Source: Lasiosphaeria ovina (Eukaryota > Ascomycota > Sordariomycetes > Sordariales > Lasiosphaeriaceae). Taken from it: DNA of 64,000 nt. How positions within the stretch are numbered: the stretch's first letter is position 1; every line of letters begins with the position of its first letter. Positions 43,362 through 56,300 of the stretch are shown here, in pieces. The notes under the pieces are model-generated. The model made no database searches. It was not told the origin of the DNA and was given only the letters and a program-made list of their open reading frames with translations. The stretch spans positions 5,900,001-5,964,000 of the forward strand of contig JAULSN010000004.1 of the NCBI GenBank assembly GCA_033439765.1. The letters run 5' to 3'. The position numbers and the translations under genes were made by a program.

Positions 43362-44434
43362 GGCGATATTTGGAGTCGTCAAGTCTAATTAAAAAGATTG
43401 GAATTTGAAGAGGTGCAATATTTCAATTTTAATTGGAACTCTAGGCATCAGGCCAGCTTTCTCGGCCAAAACCTGCACCTTTGCGACGTGCGGGGAAGGG
43501 AGGCGGCTTTGAATCCTTCCTGCCATTTCAGGAGTTGAGGCCCAGCGACCCAACCCGCGGATCGCCGGATGTGGACCCACACAGCTAGACTCAGCTGTGG
43601 ATAATACCAAGAGTATTTGAAAAGAGAAGAGAAATACAAACCACAGAAACTAAGATCATTCATTGTAATGCATGCATGAAATATCTAGTCTAGGTTACCA
43701 ATTCAAGGTTTAATTGAATGAAACTGAATGCAACACTGACGTCCCTTTCAGTAATCTTTTGCAGTTGGTATTCAAAGTAATCAATAATTAAGTATGGGAT
43801 AATGAGAGATGCTCAATTTGAGTTGTCAGTTGTCACAGCGCGGCGTGTGGGCTCTGGAACAGCCCCGGGGGTGCGGCTATTAACTGGGAGCCCCCCTTGA
43901 GCAGTCAAGCCACCGTCACGCAATTGAGACATGAGGCGCGTGTGGCTGGTGTTAGGCTTTCTGCATAAAAGACGCAGATACGGCTTTTTGACACGGAGGG
44001 GGTTGAGAGTTGAGATCGAGTTGTATTGAGTGGTTCAGTCAAAGGCTTAGTCAACTGAGTCAAGGGTCGTGATGGTTTATTATTGAGACTTTTCTTCTAT
44101 TCGGACTTCACGTCTTGATGACTAATCTGGTCCTTGAATCTCGATGGCTGGGGGTCGTCCAGTGTACATCAACCAGGGAGTCAACAATAGGATAGTTTAG
44201 ATGCAGACGCGAGCACGGCCCATCAACAGTCGGGTTCACTTTGAAGTATTTGTGGAGGTAACATTAATAATTATTGTAATCAAGCCATGTAATATCGTTC
44301 CGTCATCAACGTTGCATCTCGACGCTAATCTTGGCTCGGTAGGATGATAGCGTTGACGCCGACTGAACAAGACGCCCGAACCAGACCACTGTCTGGATAT
44401 TACGCGCGCATACACTCATTCACGACTTCGCAAG
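43362..44434. other. Intergenic
   Basis: Presumed promoter of the HET gene and 3' flank of the bHLH gene. TA-rich near 43680-43800. No gene seen. Confidence 0.45.
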
Positions 44435-45688
44435 TCATTGACCTGCATTCGTACTCGTACATGCACTTGCATCTAGGCCCCCTTCGGGTTCCGACTCCAC
44501 TGCCGGCAACTCCTGGTGCTCTTGGTGTGTGGCCGTGTCCCCCGCCCTGGCCAAGGCCTCCCGACAAACTCGCAGCTGTTCCTCTGCCTCTTCGGCCCGT
44601 CTCGTGGCATCCTCGTTTTCCTTCTTCAGTCTCCTGATGTAGCCAACCGCCAACTCGACCACGTCCACCTTGCTAGCCGAGGCCCCACCACCTCCGGCAT
44701 CCATGACGGTGGACTGTGACAGTTCGCCGGGCAGCAGTGGCCGTGGGAGCGACGTGATGCTGCTCGGGTCTTGCGGCATGAGCTTCTGGATCTCGCGTAT
44801 CGCCACTGTTAGCCGGTTCCGCCGGCTCTTCTCAGACAGCTTGTGGGCGATACGTTTGCAGAGGAGCTTCGTCGAGGGATCGTCGGAAAAAAATGCGGTG
44901 TCGGCTGTTGCTGAGGCGGCGGCGGCTTGGCTGCTTTCCGAAGACTGGGGAGACAAGGGCGATTGCTGGGAAACTTGGGCTTGGACTTGGTAATGATTTA
45001 GTCCTGAAGTGTGGGAACGCCTATTTGTGTGTGCGGTAGCGGCGGCGGCGTGCTGGGTATTTCCCGCAGTCGACAGCCTAGACGGTTTCGCCACTTTCGG
45101 CATGCTCTGTCTCCTGAGCTTTTGGGCCGGCGGCCATGATGATTGTCGGTACCAGATGCTTTCGAGGCCATCGTTGAGGCTCGGTATCGAGTCGGAGTCG
45201 TCCTCGATCTTGATGACCTCTGAATGTGTGGCCGCCCAAGACAGATCCCCGGCCTGATCAGCTGCCGCCTGGAGCATGTCCCAGTCGACCTGGTCGGTCA
45301 GTATCGGGGTGTCGGGAAAGACAGCGTAGTTGGTTACCGGATGTGGAGAGGTCGTCCCTGTATTGTGCTAGACGGCATTAGGCTCCAGCAACGGGGCTAG
45401 ACGTCTGTCCGGATCACTCACGAGGGAATTCTGATGGAGCACTGGCTGCCCTTGCTCCAGCCAGCTCTGCGACCAGAAGGAGGAAATTCCATGTCCAGAA
45501 TCCAGCATATCAAAGCTCGCAGCAACGGGTTGCGCGTGGCCGGTAACATCGTTAGGAAGATGAATCGTGCTGTCGGGCTCGGGGGAGCCTGTCGGGCTGT
45601 CCAAGTATCTCTCGGGAAACGCGAGATTTCCTCTGGCAGCGCTGCTACTGCTACTTGTGAATCGGTTAGCAGCAGCCACAGGATGCAT
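44435..45688 (-). CDS. bHLH transcription factor, Pho4/NUC-1-like
   Basis: Two exons, complement(join(44435..45367,45422..45688)), 399 residues. Donor GTGAGT, acceptor GTCTAG, intron 54 bp, phase 0. The N-terminus is disordered and acidic in places (EVIKIEDDSDS). The basic region RIAHKLSEKSRRNRL has His264, Glu268 and Arg272, the set that contacts E-box DNA (CACGTG class). Helix 1 (TVAIREIQKLMP) is followed by a long Pro/Ser/Gly-rich loop of about 33 residues, then helix 2 (KVDVVELAVGYIRRLKKEN). An extended loop is typical of fungal Pho4/NUC-1-type proteins, which activate phosphate-starvation genes. Whether this is the orthologue or another member cannot be told by eye. A coiled helix (ATRRAEEAEEQLRVCREAL) follows and should aid dimerisation. 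Confidence 0.85.
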
Positions 45689-48600
45689 CGTCGAGATTGC
45701 CAACACAGCCCTGCGGCTGCGAGAGATCCGACCTCTGCTGTCTGGCAAACAGGTTTTTGAAAATCGAGAAGTATGGACAGAGTCACGGAGAGAGACTACA
45801 GCGTCGATCAGACATGCGAGAGGCGGCGTCTTGCACTCTTTGGCAGCTCAGCGAACTTGGGCTTCATCACGCGGCCGACGGTTAACTCCAAGCAGAAGCA
45901 CACCATTCTCGGAGTTTGGCAGATCATCATCAGCGCAAAAACAAAAGGGACAAGAGTCTAGGCTCTCCAGGCCCCCGCTTTCGGTCCGGCTCAGACCCAA
46001 AGGCCTTCCGGGTTGCGGGTGTGCGGCGCCTACCTACAGCAAGGTAGTCTCTCCCTCTCGTTTCGATTCATGCCTAGGAGGAGCCTTACTGAATTCCGAA
46101 AGCGTGAGAGCGAGAAAAAGAAAGCAACAGCCGTGCCCCAACAAGCCAAGGTGGGGGTGCAAAGCTCCTCACGTAACTACAACGTAAAAAGAGGTGAAGT
46201 CGGCGGCTGTGATAGGGTGGTGCGTCAAAGGTCGCCGACTCTCTCGGGGAGCTAAAACGATTGTTGGACTCGGATCGCGTCAAAAGGCGTGATTGCGCCA
46301 TTGCTCAAAGCACCCTAGTCGGAGCCGCTAGTGGTTTGCCTCAGTCGTTGTAATTGTGATGCCCGACAAATGGGCGACAGATGTGGTCACGCCTGCATTT
46401 TAAGAAGCAATTATGCACCAAGTGGCTTGGGACATGCATCGTCACCTACATGAAAAAGTCCCGCAGTAATATTGGCGAAGGATGCAACCCTGCAAATTCA
46501 CGGAAGTCATGATGCCGGAGAAAGACAATTCCAGAGCGCCGGGAAGTACCCCACAATCTCCTAGGTTGCCATGTCTCGTCTCTGGGGTCCAGCTGAGGTC
46601 CCCGACTCCCCATGAAGCTCAGCAGGCCAGCAGTCCGGGGACGCAGGCGAGATTTCCAGCCCGTTCAGCTGTACCAGCAGCACGGAGCCGACAGTCATGA
46701 ACGGCGGGCGCATGGGCTCGCTTATCTGCAGGTGGAGATTTCTCGTTTATTTGGGCTGAGCCGCTTGGACGATGATGTGGTGGATGAAAAAGACGCTCCG
46801 AGGGGGAAAGGTTACCTAAGTTAATTATCAACAGGCCGGCCCCAAGATCTCATTTGCTTCTTGACCATCGCAATAATGTAGAGGCCTGTCGCTCGATTTG
46901 TGTCGTTCGTTTCAAGGCATGTCACGTCAAGATCGAAATCCAAAGGCATCTCTTTCTGTGCCGCCGCACGGCCATCATTAACACTGACATCAGACGGCAA
47001 GCCATCCTGAGAGCTGCTAACAATCAAACGATCGGCACCCAGCCGTCGAGATCGACGTGCTAAGAGTCTGGGCCTTTGTCAGAGGCTTGCACGTTCCTTG
47101 GGGGAGAAACCGTGGTCTTTGCAACATCGCGGCGTTGAGATGGTGAATGGTGACGGGTGAGGCTGAAGGTGATCAAAGACACGCCAGTTTGTGGCTTTCT
47201 AGCGAAAAGTCGTTAGCGAGCGTCAGCGCCTCGAACGAGGATCCGTTGCCGAAAAGGGGTTCACCGCTTCGACATGGCTTCCATTGGATTTTCGATTATC
47301 CTTAGTGGGCCAGGGAGATTCCGCGGCAGTGAGGGGTGGGGAGACTCGAAGCTCGAAGATGCTGCTGGGGGGCCACACGCTGAGTGAGAATGTGGGGGGG
47401 TGTCGTCGACAGTTGATGGCGCGAGACGTCCCTGGATATTGCGTGATTGAGCGAGCGGGCGGGGTGAGCCTTTTATACGCGCCGAGTGGGCCAGAGCGAC
47501 ATGGGGTCCGTTGCCGCCCCACTCACATTTGGGGAAACGTCCATTTGGGGAAATGGGGAGACGGGCAACGGCTGAGAGTCTTGGACAGCATCAAAAACCG
47601 TGAAAGCAATTACTTGTCTGTTCCAAAGATCTGCGGAGGGAGAGCAGGTACGAAGTGCCTTACTAAATTAATAGGCAATGAAAGACGTCTGGCAAAAAGC
47701 CTGTTTAAAATTACTAGGCTACACTGGGTGTGTATGGCGCCCGCCGAGGCCGTCAACAAGTCGCTCACACTCCCAAAGGCGAAAAAGGGAAGAGCGACTT
47801 GTCGGACTCAACGGGCAGTGGAACTTGGCATGGCAGGCAGGTGACACACTGGATTGTTCTTTCTGTAAGCTCTCTTCTGCCCAGGATTTGCCCAGAAACC
47901 GCCCAGAGGATGCCCAGCAACTGCTTGGAGCAGCCAAGAGAGAAGAGACGCGCACAAGAGTGGTGGCGTTGTGCCCGTTTCCCAGTCGTCCAATTGACCG
48001 ACCTCTTCAACTGACTTAAGCCCCCTCTGTCGACAAACAAGCTTCCGCGAGGCCTTGGTCCGCCGTGGCACCAGGGCATGTCGGGACGCCCAGAGATCGA
48101 TCGCATCGCGGCTGATGAGTCGTTGACGTCTGCCCAGATATCGAACGTTCTTTTGTCCCTTTTCGAGATCGAAGTCGATGTCGACAGAAGTTGGAGCTCA
48201 ATGCATGTTTCGAAGCCTTCCAAAGGGACGGAAAAGGTCCCGGTGCTTTGCTACCCACCCTCGATTGGTACCTCACGACACGGCGCTAAACCTCATCTGG
48301 TGCATGCACAGCGACGCCAACGAATCAAGGACGACTGGGAGTTGGAACCCAGATTGGACGGGTACCAGGGATCGCAAAGGGCCATCCATGTCCATGGCCA
48401 GCCGGCTGCCTTTGAGGATGATGCGAAAGCTCGTCAACGCCCACTTATCTCTGACGAATTGCGTCCAGATCCCTGCCTACTTTGACAATCTTGGAACTTT
48501 GGAAGTTGCTGCGCGAAACGGAACGCAAACTCGCAGACTCTCGACGGCCGAAGCTCTCCATGCCCTGCCTGGCCCGTATCTGATGGATGGCCCGTTCGTT

Positions 48601-49477
48601 TACCCCTCCTCGAAATTCCTCCCGCTAGTTACAAGATCATCCGCAACGCCATTTTGTAGCTGCGTAGAATGCAGCCCGCTAACAAGATCAGCCCGCGGCA
48701 GTGGTCTTCTACTGTGTGTTTGGATACCCGTGTATCCATGCGCAAACGAACGCGCACAACCCCCCGAATAGGGTTTCTGGCCCGCACAAGGGAGGTAACA
48801 TTGCATGCCCGACATCATCAGCAGGGGCATGGGAAGTGGACATGGCATGGATATCGGCATGGGCGAGGGCTCTTACATGCAGTGGAGCAGTGCAGTGCTG
48901 GAACCTGGCGCGCAACCCGCAACCTGCATCCCGCACTTCGAACCCGATCCCCAGCTCGCCAGCCAGCTTGAACAAGCCGGATCTCAGCCCCTCGCCGCAC
49001 CCGTTCACAGCTTGGTGGGTTCTATCTGCATTCTTGTGTGTCATCGCACCCGACCACATGGCTGGGAGGATCAGCAGCAGAGCAGCAATCCCGCGAAGCT
49101 GAGCACGCGAGGGAAAGGAAGAGGTAGCACCCCCAACCTAGCTTGTGCTTGTTATCGGTCTGGGATCTGGGCAAGCCCCCTACCTGGTTTGCCACCACCT
49201 CCAGTCGGCCGCCAGCTTCCATGCCTTGGTGGCTTGACTAGCTGCACTTTCTCGCTGCAGCGACAAAGACGAGGCCGGTCCTGACGAGCACGCCTTCGCT
49301 GTCAGTGCACCGTCTTGGAAATAGCTCTCGCTGCCCAGCCAGCCCCGGTTGGCACGGTCCGTTGCTGCAGTGGACTGTGGACATACATGTATATATATAG
49401 CCTGCGTGCGGAGAATGTCCTACCTCTGCCGGCCCCGTTCCTCCTAAGCTCCGCACTCAATCACGTCCCCAGCAAAC
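45689..49477. other. Long intergenic region (3.8 kb)
   Basis: Several ORFs of 100-200 codons (47284-47844, 48178-48771, 48805-49284 plus strand) overlap others in every frame, lack domains and splice sites, and have Cys/His/Arg-heavy composition typical of shadows. Probably long regulatory flanks of the bHLH and sulfate permease genes. A minus-strand run near 47027-46821 (DFDLDVTCLETNDTNRATG) is weakly protein-like. Confidence 0.4.
49389..49400 (+). promoter_or_regulatory. TATA-like element upstream of the sulfate permease
   Basis: GTATATATATAG, 78 bp before the ATG at 49478, in a region with pyrimidine-rich start-site-like sequence. Position fits a fungal core promoter. Confidence 0.4.
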
Positions 49478-52062
49478 ATGGCTCCGAGTCCGCTGGCTGA
49501 CCGCGTCAAGCGATTCTTCGGAATCGACCCCGAGCTGCGCCTCGACGACTCGTCGTACTACGAAGATGGGTCCTACGTCGAGCATGAACCCTCCGTGAGG
49601 GCCTGGCTGTTCTGGCTCCTCCCCACAGGCCCTCGTGTCAAGGCCTACCTCCATGAGCTCTTTCCCTTCCTCGGCTGGATTTTCCACTACAACTTTACAT
49701 GGCTCCTGGGCGATTTTATCGCCGGTGAGTGTCCAAGTCGCATGTGCATGTTTGTGTTATTGCTGACGGTACCCCCCCGCAGGTGTCACGGTCGGCTTCG
49801 TTGTCGTGCCCCAGGGTATGGCATACGCCCAACTGGCCCAGCTGCCTCCCGAGTATGGCCTTTACACGTCCTTTGTCGGCTTCCTGTTGTACTGGGCGTT
49901 TGCAACGTCCAAGGACATCACCATTGGTGTAAGTTTTTCTAGTCAACCTACCCGCCCAGGGTCAAGCTGAAACGGCCCCTCTCAGACCGTTGCCGTCATG
50001 TCTCAGATCGTGGGAGGCATTGTCATCTCCACCAAGGCAGCCTACCCCGATCTCCAAGGCCCGGACATCGCGCGAAGTCTAGCTCTGGTCTCTGGTCTTA
50101 TCTTGTTCGCCCTGGGTATTTTCAGACTGGGCTTCATCGTCGAATTGATCTCCCTGACCGCCATTGCCTCCTTCATGACTGGGTCCGCCCTCAATATTGC
50201 CGCAGGCCAGGTGCCCAACCTGCTGGGTATTACCTCTGCATATGTCAACACGCGTGACCCGACGTACCTGGTTATCATCAACACGCTCAAGAGTCTGCCA
50301 AGGTCCAAGCTGGATGCTGCCATGGGCCTGACGGCCTTGTTTGCACTCTACTTCATCCGCTGGTTCTGTACCTTCATGGGCAAGAGGCAGCCAAACTGGG
50401 CCAGAACTTGGTTCTTCATCTCGACGCTCCGCATGGCATTCGTCGTCATTCTCTACATCCTCGTTGCTTGGGGAGTCAACAGGGGTATTTCGAATTCTGC
50501 CAATGCCAAGTTCAGGATCCTGGGAATTGTCCCAAGCGGTAAGCGACTCTGCGCGCACCCGCACCGCTTGCCCAAGGTTCTGTAATTAACTGACAAACTT
50601 TACAGGCTTCCAACATACTGGCGCTCCTCGTTTTGATACCTACATGCTGAACGCTCTCGCACCAAACATTCCCACCACCCTCATCGTTCTTCTCATTGAG
50701 CACATTGCCATTTCAAAGTCGTTCGGTCGGGTCAATAATTACATCATCAACCCGTCTCAGGAACTTGTGGCCATCGGCTTCTCTAACATCTTTGGGCCCT
50801 TCCTCGGGGGATACCCGGCCACGGGATCGTTCTCGCGTACAGCCATCAAGGCCAAGGCTGGAGTGCGGACACCGTTGGCTGGCATCTTTACCGCCGTCGT
50901 CGTCCTCCTTGCCCTGTATGCGCTGACTTCCGTCTTTTTCTACATCCCGCAGGCTGCCTTGGCTGCCATCATCATCCACGCTGTCGGCGATCTCATCACA
51001 CCTCCAAAGGAGGTCTACAAGTTCTGGCTGGCCTCCCCCATCGAGGTTGTCATCTTCTTTGCTGGTGTACTTGTCTCCGTCTTCACGACGATCGATAATG
51101 GTATCTATACTACGGTATCCATATCTATGGCCGTATACCTCTTCCGAGCGGCCAAGAGCCCGGGCAGGTTCCTCGGAAAGGTGAATGTCTCCTCGACCCC
51201 CCGAGACACGGTTCGTGGGGCCACGAGCGTCACTCGAGATGAGGTTGATGGCGCGAAGTCACATCCTGGCTTCGTCCCCCTCGACAGGGCCGACCTATCA
51301 AATCCCGAGGTTGAGATCAAGTCTCCATATCCCGGTGTCTTCATCTACCGCTTCGGCGAGGGCCTTAGCTATCTCAACTGTGCGCGTCATCTCGACAACT
51401 TGACGATTAGCATCTACAAGCAAACCCGCAAGACCGAGTTTAGCAAGTACACCAAGCTGGGCGTAAGTGGCTGACCTTGTCTGGCGACGTGGGTTCGGTT
51501 GTTGTTCGTCCATGCTAATTCTGTGTGACAGGACCGTCCGTGGAATGACCCAGGCCCGCGTCGCGGCGCTGACCCTAACCACGACGAGATTGCCAGCCGC
51601 CCAACACTCCGCGCCATCATTCTCGACTTCACCGGTGTCAACCATCTCGATGTCACAGCTATACAGGCACTCGTCGATATCCGCAACCAATTCAATCGGT
51701 ACGCCAAACCCGACAAGGTCGAATGGCACTTTGCCTCGGTCAGCAACAAGTGGTCTAAACGGGCCCTTGTGGGATCTGGATTCGGCTTGGACACGGAATA
51801 TTCTGAGAAGTCGGGCAAATCGGGCTCCGGTCCCCTGATCGCCGTCGCAGATGCTGGCCCCGGCGACAGCGTCGTCAATGTGACACCCAAGCCCAAAGAC
51901 ATTGAGTCGGGCGAGATTACCGCTGTGGTTTCTGAGAAGTCGGCTGGCGGCCGGTTGGTTCCCCTGTACGGCATCAACAGGCCCTTCTTCCACGTTGATG
52001 TCGAGACGGCCCTGAAGAGTACCCTCCAGAATCTGGAGGGCAAGTTCTCCGATTCCAACTAG
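49478..52062 (+). CDS. Sulfate permease (SulP family with C-terminal STAS domain)
   Basis: Five exons, join(49478..49724,49783..49928,49986..50538,50606..51462,51532..52062), 777 residues. Donors are GTGAGT or GTAAGT/C, acceptors CGCAG, CTCAG, TACAG and GACAG, all in phase. It is a plasma-membrane sulfate/proton symporter by family, feeding sulfur assimilation. The SulP signature reads PQGMAYAQLAQLPPEYGLYT in exon 2. Membrane helices with typical GGYPATGSFSRTAIKAKAG and IPQAALAAIIIHAVGDLI sit in exon 4. The cytosolic STAS domain is in exons 4-5 (PGVFIYRFGEGLSYLNC, LRAIILDFTGVNHLDVTA). Length fits the SUL1/SUL2 (cys-14-like) group. Complete and intact. A TATA-like sequence lies 78 bp upstream. 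Confidence 0.95.
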
Positions 52063-53397
52063 GTTTTTGTCTCAATTCGGCGTAGCAAAGTCCATGTTGC
52101 TCTTTAATATACCTCTGTCTTTGTCCTTCTCTCTCTGGGGCGCCTACGACTCTGATTTTCTGGTGCAATAAGGATACCACTCAGCGTTAGTTTAATAAAA
52201 TACTCCGGTTCGGTCTACAAGGACATGTTTTGTGAACCAAGCCATGTCTGACTTGCTATAGCGACACGATGTGACAAGGGGGTAGAGTAGGGTAGAGTAG
52301 ATTAGTGATTCCGGTTAAAGTTAGTGGTTGAGTGTGATGCTCTGTTTTCTCTGTCACAAAGTGAGACGTGAGAGATGGGGGACGACGAGCGCAAAGTGTG
52401 AGCAGCCAGCCCCGTTTCGGCTTAGACCTGTTAGCAGCAGACCGGCCAGACCGACCTTCCGTAAACGGCATCAAGCTGTTGATCAAGCCAATCACAGCTC
52501 GGCCCCAAGCTCAGACGGAGTCAGCCAAAATATCCCGGCAGGCAGAGCGGACCCGTGGGTGGTGTGGTGTGGAATGTGGAATGTGGAATGTGGGGGTCGG
52601 ACATACGCAGAAATGGACCGACCGCGTCTTTACCCCTACCTACCTCAGTGCCCAGCTTCAAAGTCTGCATGCTGATTCGAACACCTCCTGGGAGTCCGTA
52701 ATAAATCAGCAGGCAAGTATAATCCTGCTACCTACTAACTTACTTATTAACTTGTTCCACGTTTAGCTTTAATTACTTTGCGCGAGAGGACATCAAAGTT
52801 TGTTCCACAGCGCCGTTGAGATATGGCGTGCTCTCTCTCAGTCTCGCGCGCAGCTTTCATGACGGCACACCAGTCACCAATGTGTTTAGTCCCGCTGTTA
52901 TTGTTTCTTATCCAGGCTCTACAGTGCTGCGGCAACTCATGGTGACATCAAGCCACTCGATATTATTTATTTTTCTGATTCCTGTCGCGTGTCATCCATG
53001 ACGGCAACGCTAGACCCAAGGTCACTTGTTGTGATTGTTACTCTAACAAGGGTTTCAACACCTAAAGCCAATCTGCCCAGCAATGTGATATATGCGACAA
53101 CATGAACCGAAATCTCTGAGATTTGCCCCCAAAGCTCCAAACTCCAGAAGCACACTCTGCTGATTAACTGAGATTTGAATTGAACTCCAAATTCCACCAC
53201 ATACCGTGCAGCCTCAGTCTTTCCATATGGAGACTAACTTATTTTCCCACACAATTAGGTACTTAAACATCATCTTTACATTCAATCTAACCTCGTTCAG
53301 CCAGAGCCATTCCGTCAGAGGAAGCCAAGCACAGGAACACAAAGGGACAATCTCAATACTATAATCCATACAAGCCCCTAATTAAGAAGCGGAAACT
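52063..53397. other. Intergenic, convergent 3' ends
   Basis: Contains a short tandem array of GGAATGT (about three copies near 52567-52590). No gene signal. The dynamin gene ends at 53398 on the opposite strand. Confidence 0.45.
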
Positions 53398-56300
53398 CTA
53401 CGCCGGATGACCCCCAATACGATAGTCCTCCAGCCTCAGTTCCTCTGTCGACCAAGACTTATATTTGTCCATGACTGAAATGTTCATCATGCGCTCATAC
53501 ATATCAGAAGGTTCTCTTCTATTATCAACAAAGGTAGGATAAAAAGGAGGCACCCTGGTGCCATTGACAGGCGGTTTCAGGCTCACAAACGTACCTGATA
53601 TAACGGTTGGTTATTATTATCCAAATATACGGAGATCATAATTCAACTAGAATACAAATGGCGGCTCGCTATTTTGAGAACTCACCCGCGGTGCTTCTAG
53701 GGGCACCAGAAGTCGCATTTCCGAAGCTAGACCATGAGCCTCCGGCCTGCGTCACGGAGGCGGCCGGGGCTGCCTGTGCCCCAAAAGGACGGGCTGCCCC
53801 AAACACATTGCCAGGAGCAGGAGATGTCGATAACCCTCCTGCTGGAGTTGCCCCAAACACGCCGGAAGAGGCGGCTGGAATAGTTGTCTGCCGTCCAAAG
53901 AAATCGCCACCTGTAGACTGGCGAGTCCCGAACAACCCAGAGCCAGGAGTAGGGGCCGCTGTCTGTCCCACCGAGCTCGGAGTAGGTTTGAACAGCCACG
54001 AACCAGCAGTTGGGGCCGCCACCGGGGCTGCGGTCTGTCCCGCTAGACTCGGAGCGGCCCCAAAATAGCCGGAGCCGGCAGCTGGGGCCGCTACCAGGGC
54101 CGCCGTCTGTCCCACTTGACTCGGAGCGGACCCGAGTAAGCCAGGAGAGGCGGCCTGGGCAGTCGTCGTGTTTCCAAATAGGCCGCCACGTATAGGCTGG
54201 ACCGATGACGTTGCTACCAGGTTTGAAGCCAACGGTAAAGAAATTTGCTCGCCACTATATGTACCTAATGCTGCAGTCCCGGATTTTGATGGTATGCTCA
54301 ATTCCTCACTCTCGCTCGCAGTACCGGAAGCTGTAGACGCAGTTGGGGACAAATCGGGCGCTCTCAAGGCATCTAGATGACCTATGGTGTTGTTGTTGTC
54401 TTGCTGGGTTAATCGATCCGAGTCCGAGACAAGGTCTGAAGACGCAGTGGGACCCACGGATTGACTCGATAGTGGCGGAATTGTATTCGACGGGGTCGCG
54501 GTTCGACTGGGGCTTTCTGGCAATGAAGTAACGGCACGTCTGCCTCTAGGCGTAGAGCTCAGTCGCAGCGTCAAGTCTACGGAACTCGGCAAGTCGGGCA
54601 AGAGCTCTATTATAAAGACATCAGCTAACAAGTCACAGCAAATATTAAAATGCCGCGAGTAGCTTGGAAGAAGGGTAACGAGAATTGCGCCGCATATGAA
54701 ACTTACCAGCTGATACCCGCGGTCTGTGCACCTGACATGCCCTCAAGCCCTTCTGTAGTTTTCCCAGCTGTGTCTCCAGTTCTTCCCTCTCCCTGAGAAC
54801 TTGTGCTGACTCGGACGCGAGCTTCAAAACAACCTCGTCGCTCATGTCGTGCACCTTGTCTGCGGTGAGAATATCGGGAATTTCGCTCACGAGACAATTC
54901 TCAAGGGCGAGGATCATAACGTTATCCACAAAGGTTCTAAGCGACATCTGGGAACATGTTAGCATTACCGTACACACGTTTTGTTTCAGGAGTTCCTCCA
55001 GTTACCTCGTAGTATGTTAGCATGTTGTCGATGATTCTTTCAGTGCCAAACTCGCTACCGAGCTCGGCAGAGGCTTCCAGCACTGCCTGCTTCACATTCT
55101 CGTGGCTGAGCCTTGTGGAGCCTTGTTGATTGTTAGATAAGCCAGCTTGGTCGTGCTGTAGCCTGTCCGTCATTTGTGTAACAAGCCGCTCCTTCCGTCG
55201 ACGGAGGATGCGGAGATTGAAATCCGTATGTAGCGGCTGTGGATCGTATCCGTGCTTGTAATGGTGCAACAGTTCCGTCATTTTGGCCTTGAGAACGGCC
55301 TTCTTTCCGTCAAAGTAGGCGTCAACATAGCCATTCAACAGTGCTTCGGCCGTTTTGGTATCGGGGCCGGCCACGTGAAATACAAGCTGCTCGACAAAGG
55401 ACTTGCAGTAGGTGATGACCAAGTCAACATGTCGGGCCGCTATGGCTTCCCAGGGTTTCGACTGATCTCGAAAGAGGCGCAGAGTAAGCCTGTCGTTTGG
55501 GGATCCGGGAAACTCGGTGCCCTGGTTCTCCGAGGCCATGGCTTCTAGCTCCTCGTTTAGGTCCGCAATGTCGACGAAGGCGGGGTCTTCGAACTCGTAG
55601 CGGCCGACTAAATCCTGCAGGTATTTGGGGGCCGTCTGTTCGCGTCGATTCTCGTCTTCGGCGTCCCACTGAATCCGGCGTCTCTCGCCTTTTACCTCGA
55701 GCACGTGGTAAAAGGCGCGGTTCGCGTCCCTAACCAGTGCCCGCAGCTTTCTGACGCGCAAGTTTTCGCGGAATCCGGCGTCAGGACTCGGATATAAGCC
55801 GCCAAAGAAATCATCGACATAATTGCCTCGCACTGCATCCAAGGCCAAATCATGAAAGAGGGAGCTGATCTTGGTCAGGTACTTTCTCAATTCCTGCGGC
55901 GACGACCTTGGGTCGCCTAGCTCCCTCAGCCGAGCCTGTCGCTGCTTGATGTGTTTCTCGATGGTGTCAATGAGACCCGGGAGCTTGCGCTGGATGTGGG
56001 TGAAGAGAACGTGACTGAGCTTGTGGCGGAGCTTTCCGATTCCGCGGTCGTAGAGGCTGATGTTTGACCAAGACCCCGACTGAAAAAACAGCTCCTCATT
56101 TTCGTCGCGCTCTTTATCTGACAAGGCAGCTTCTTTGTGTCCTCGGTTGCGAAGCACATGCCAGCCAAGGGCCAGTCGGTGCGAGGATTCTTGATTCTTT
56201 GCTAGTCGGAGATGGATTTGCTCGTTCTCGGAATCCTCCTCGACCTGGTCTGGCTTGGTGATTATGCCAAAGGTGCGCTCGCGGGCTGGGTCGTGCCTTT

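Noticed and set aside
48178..48771. 197-codon plus-strand ORF
   Set aside because: Starts at a non-conserved ATG, overlaps ORFs in all other frames, has no domain, splice site or biased codon use.
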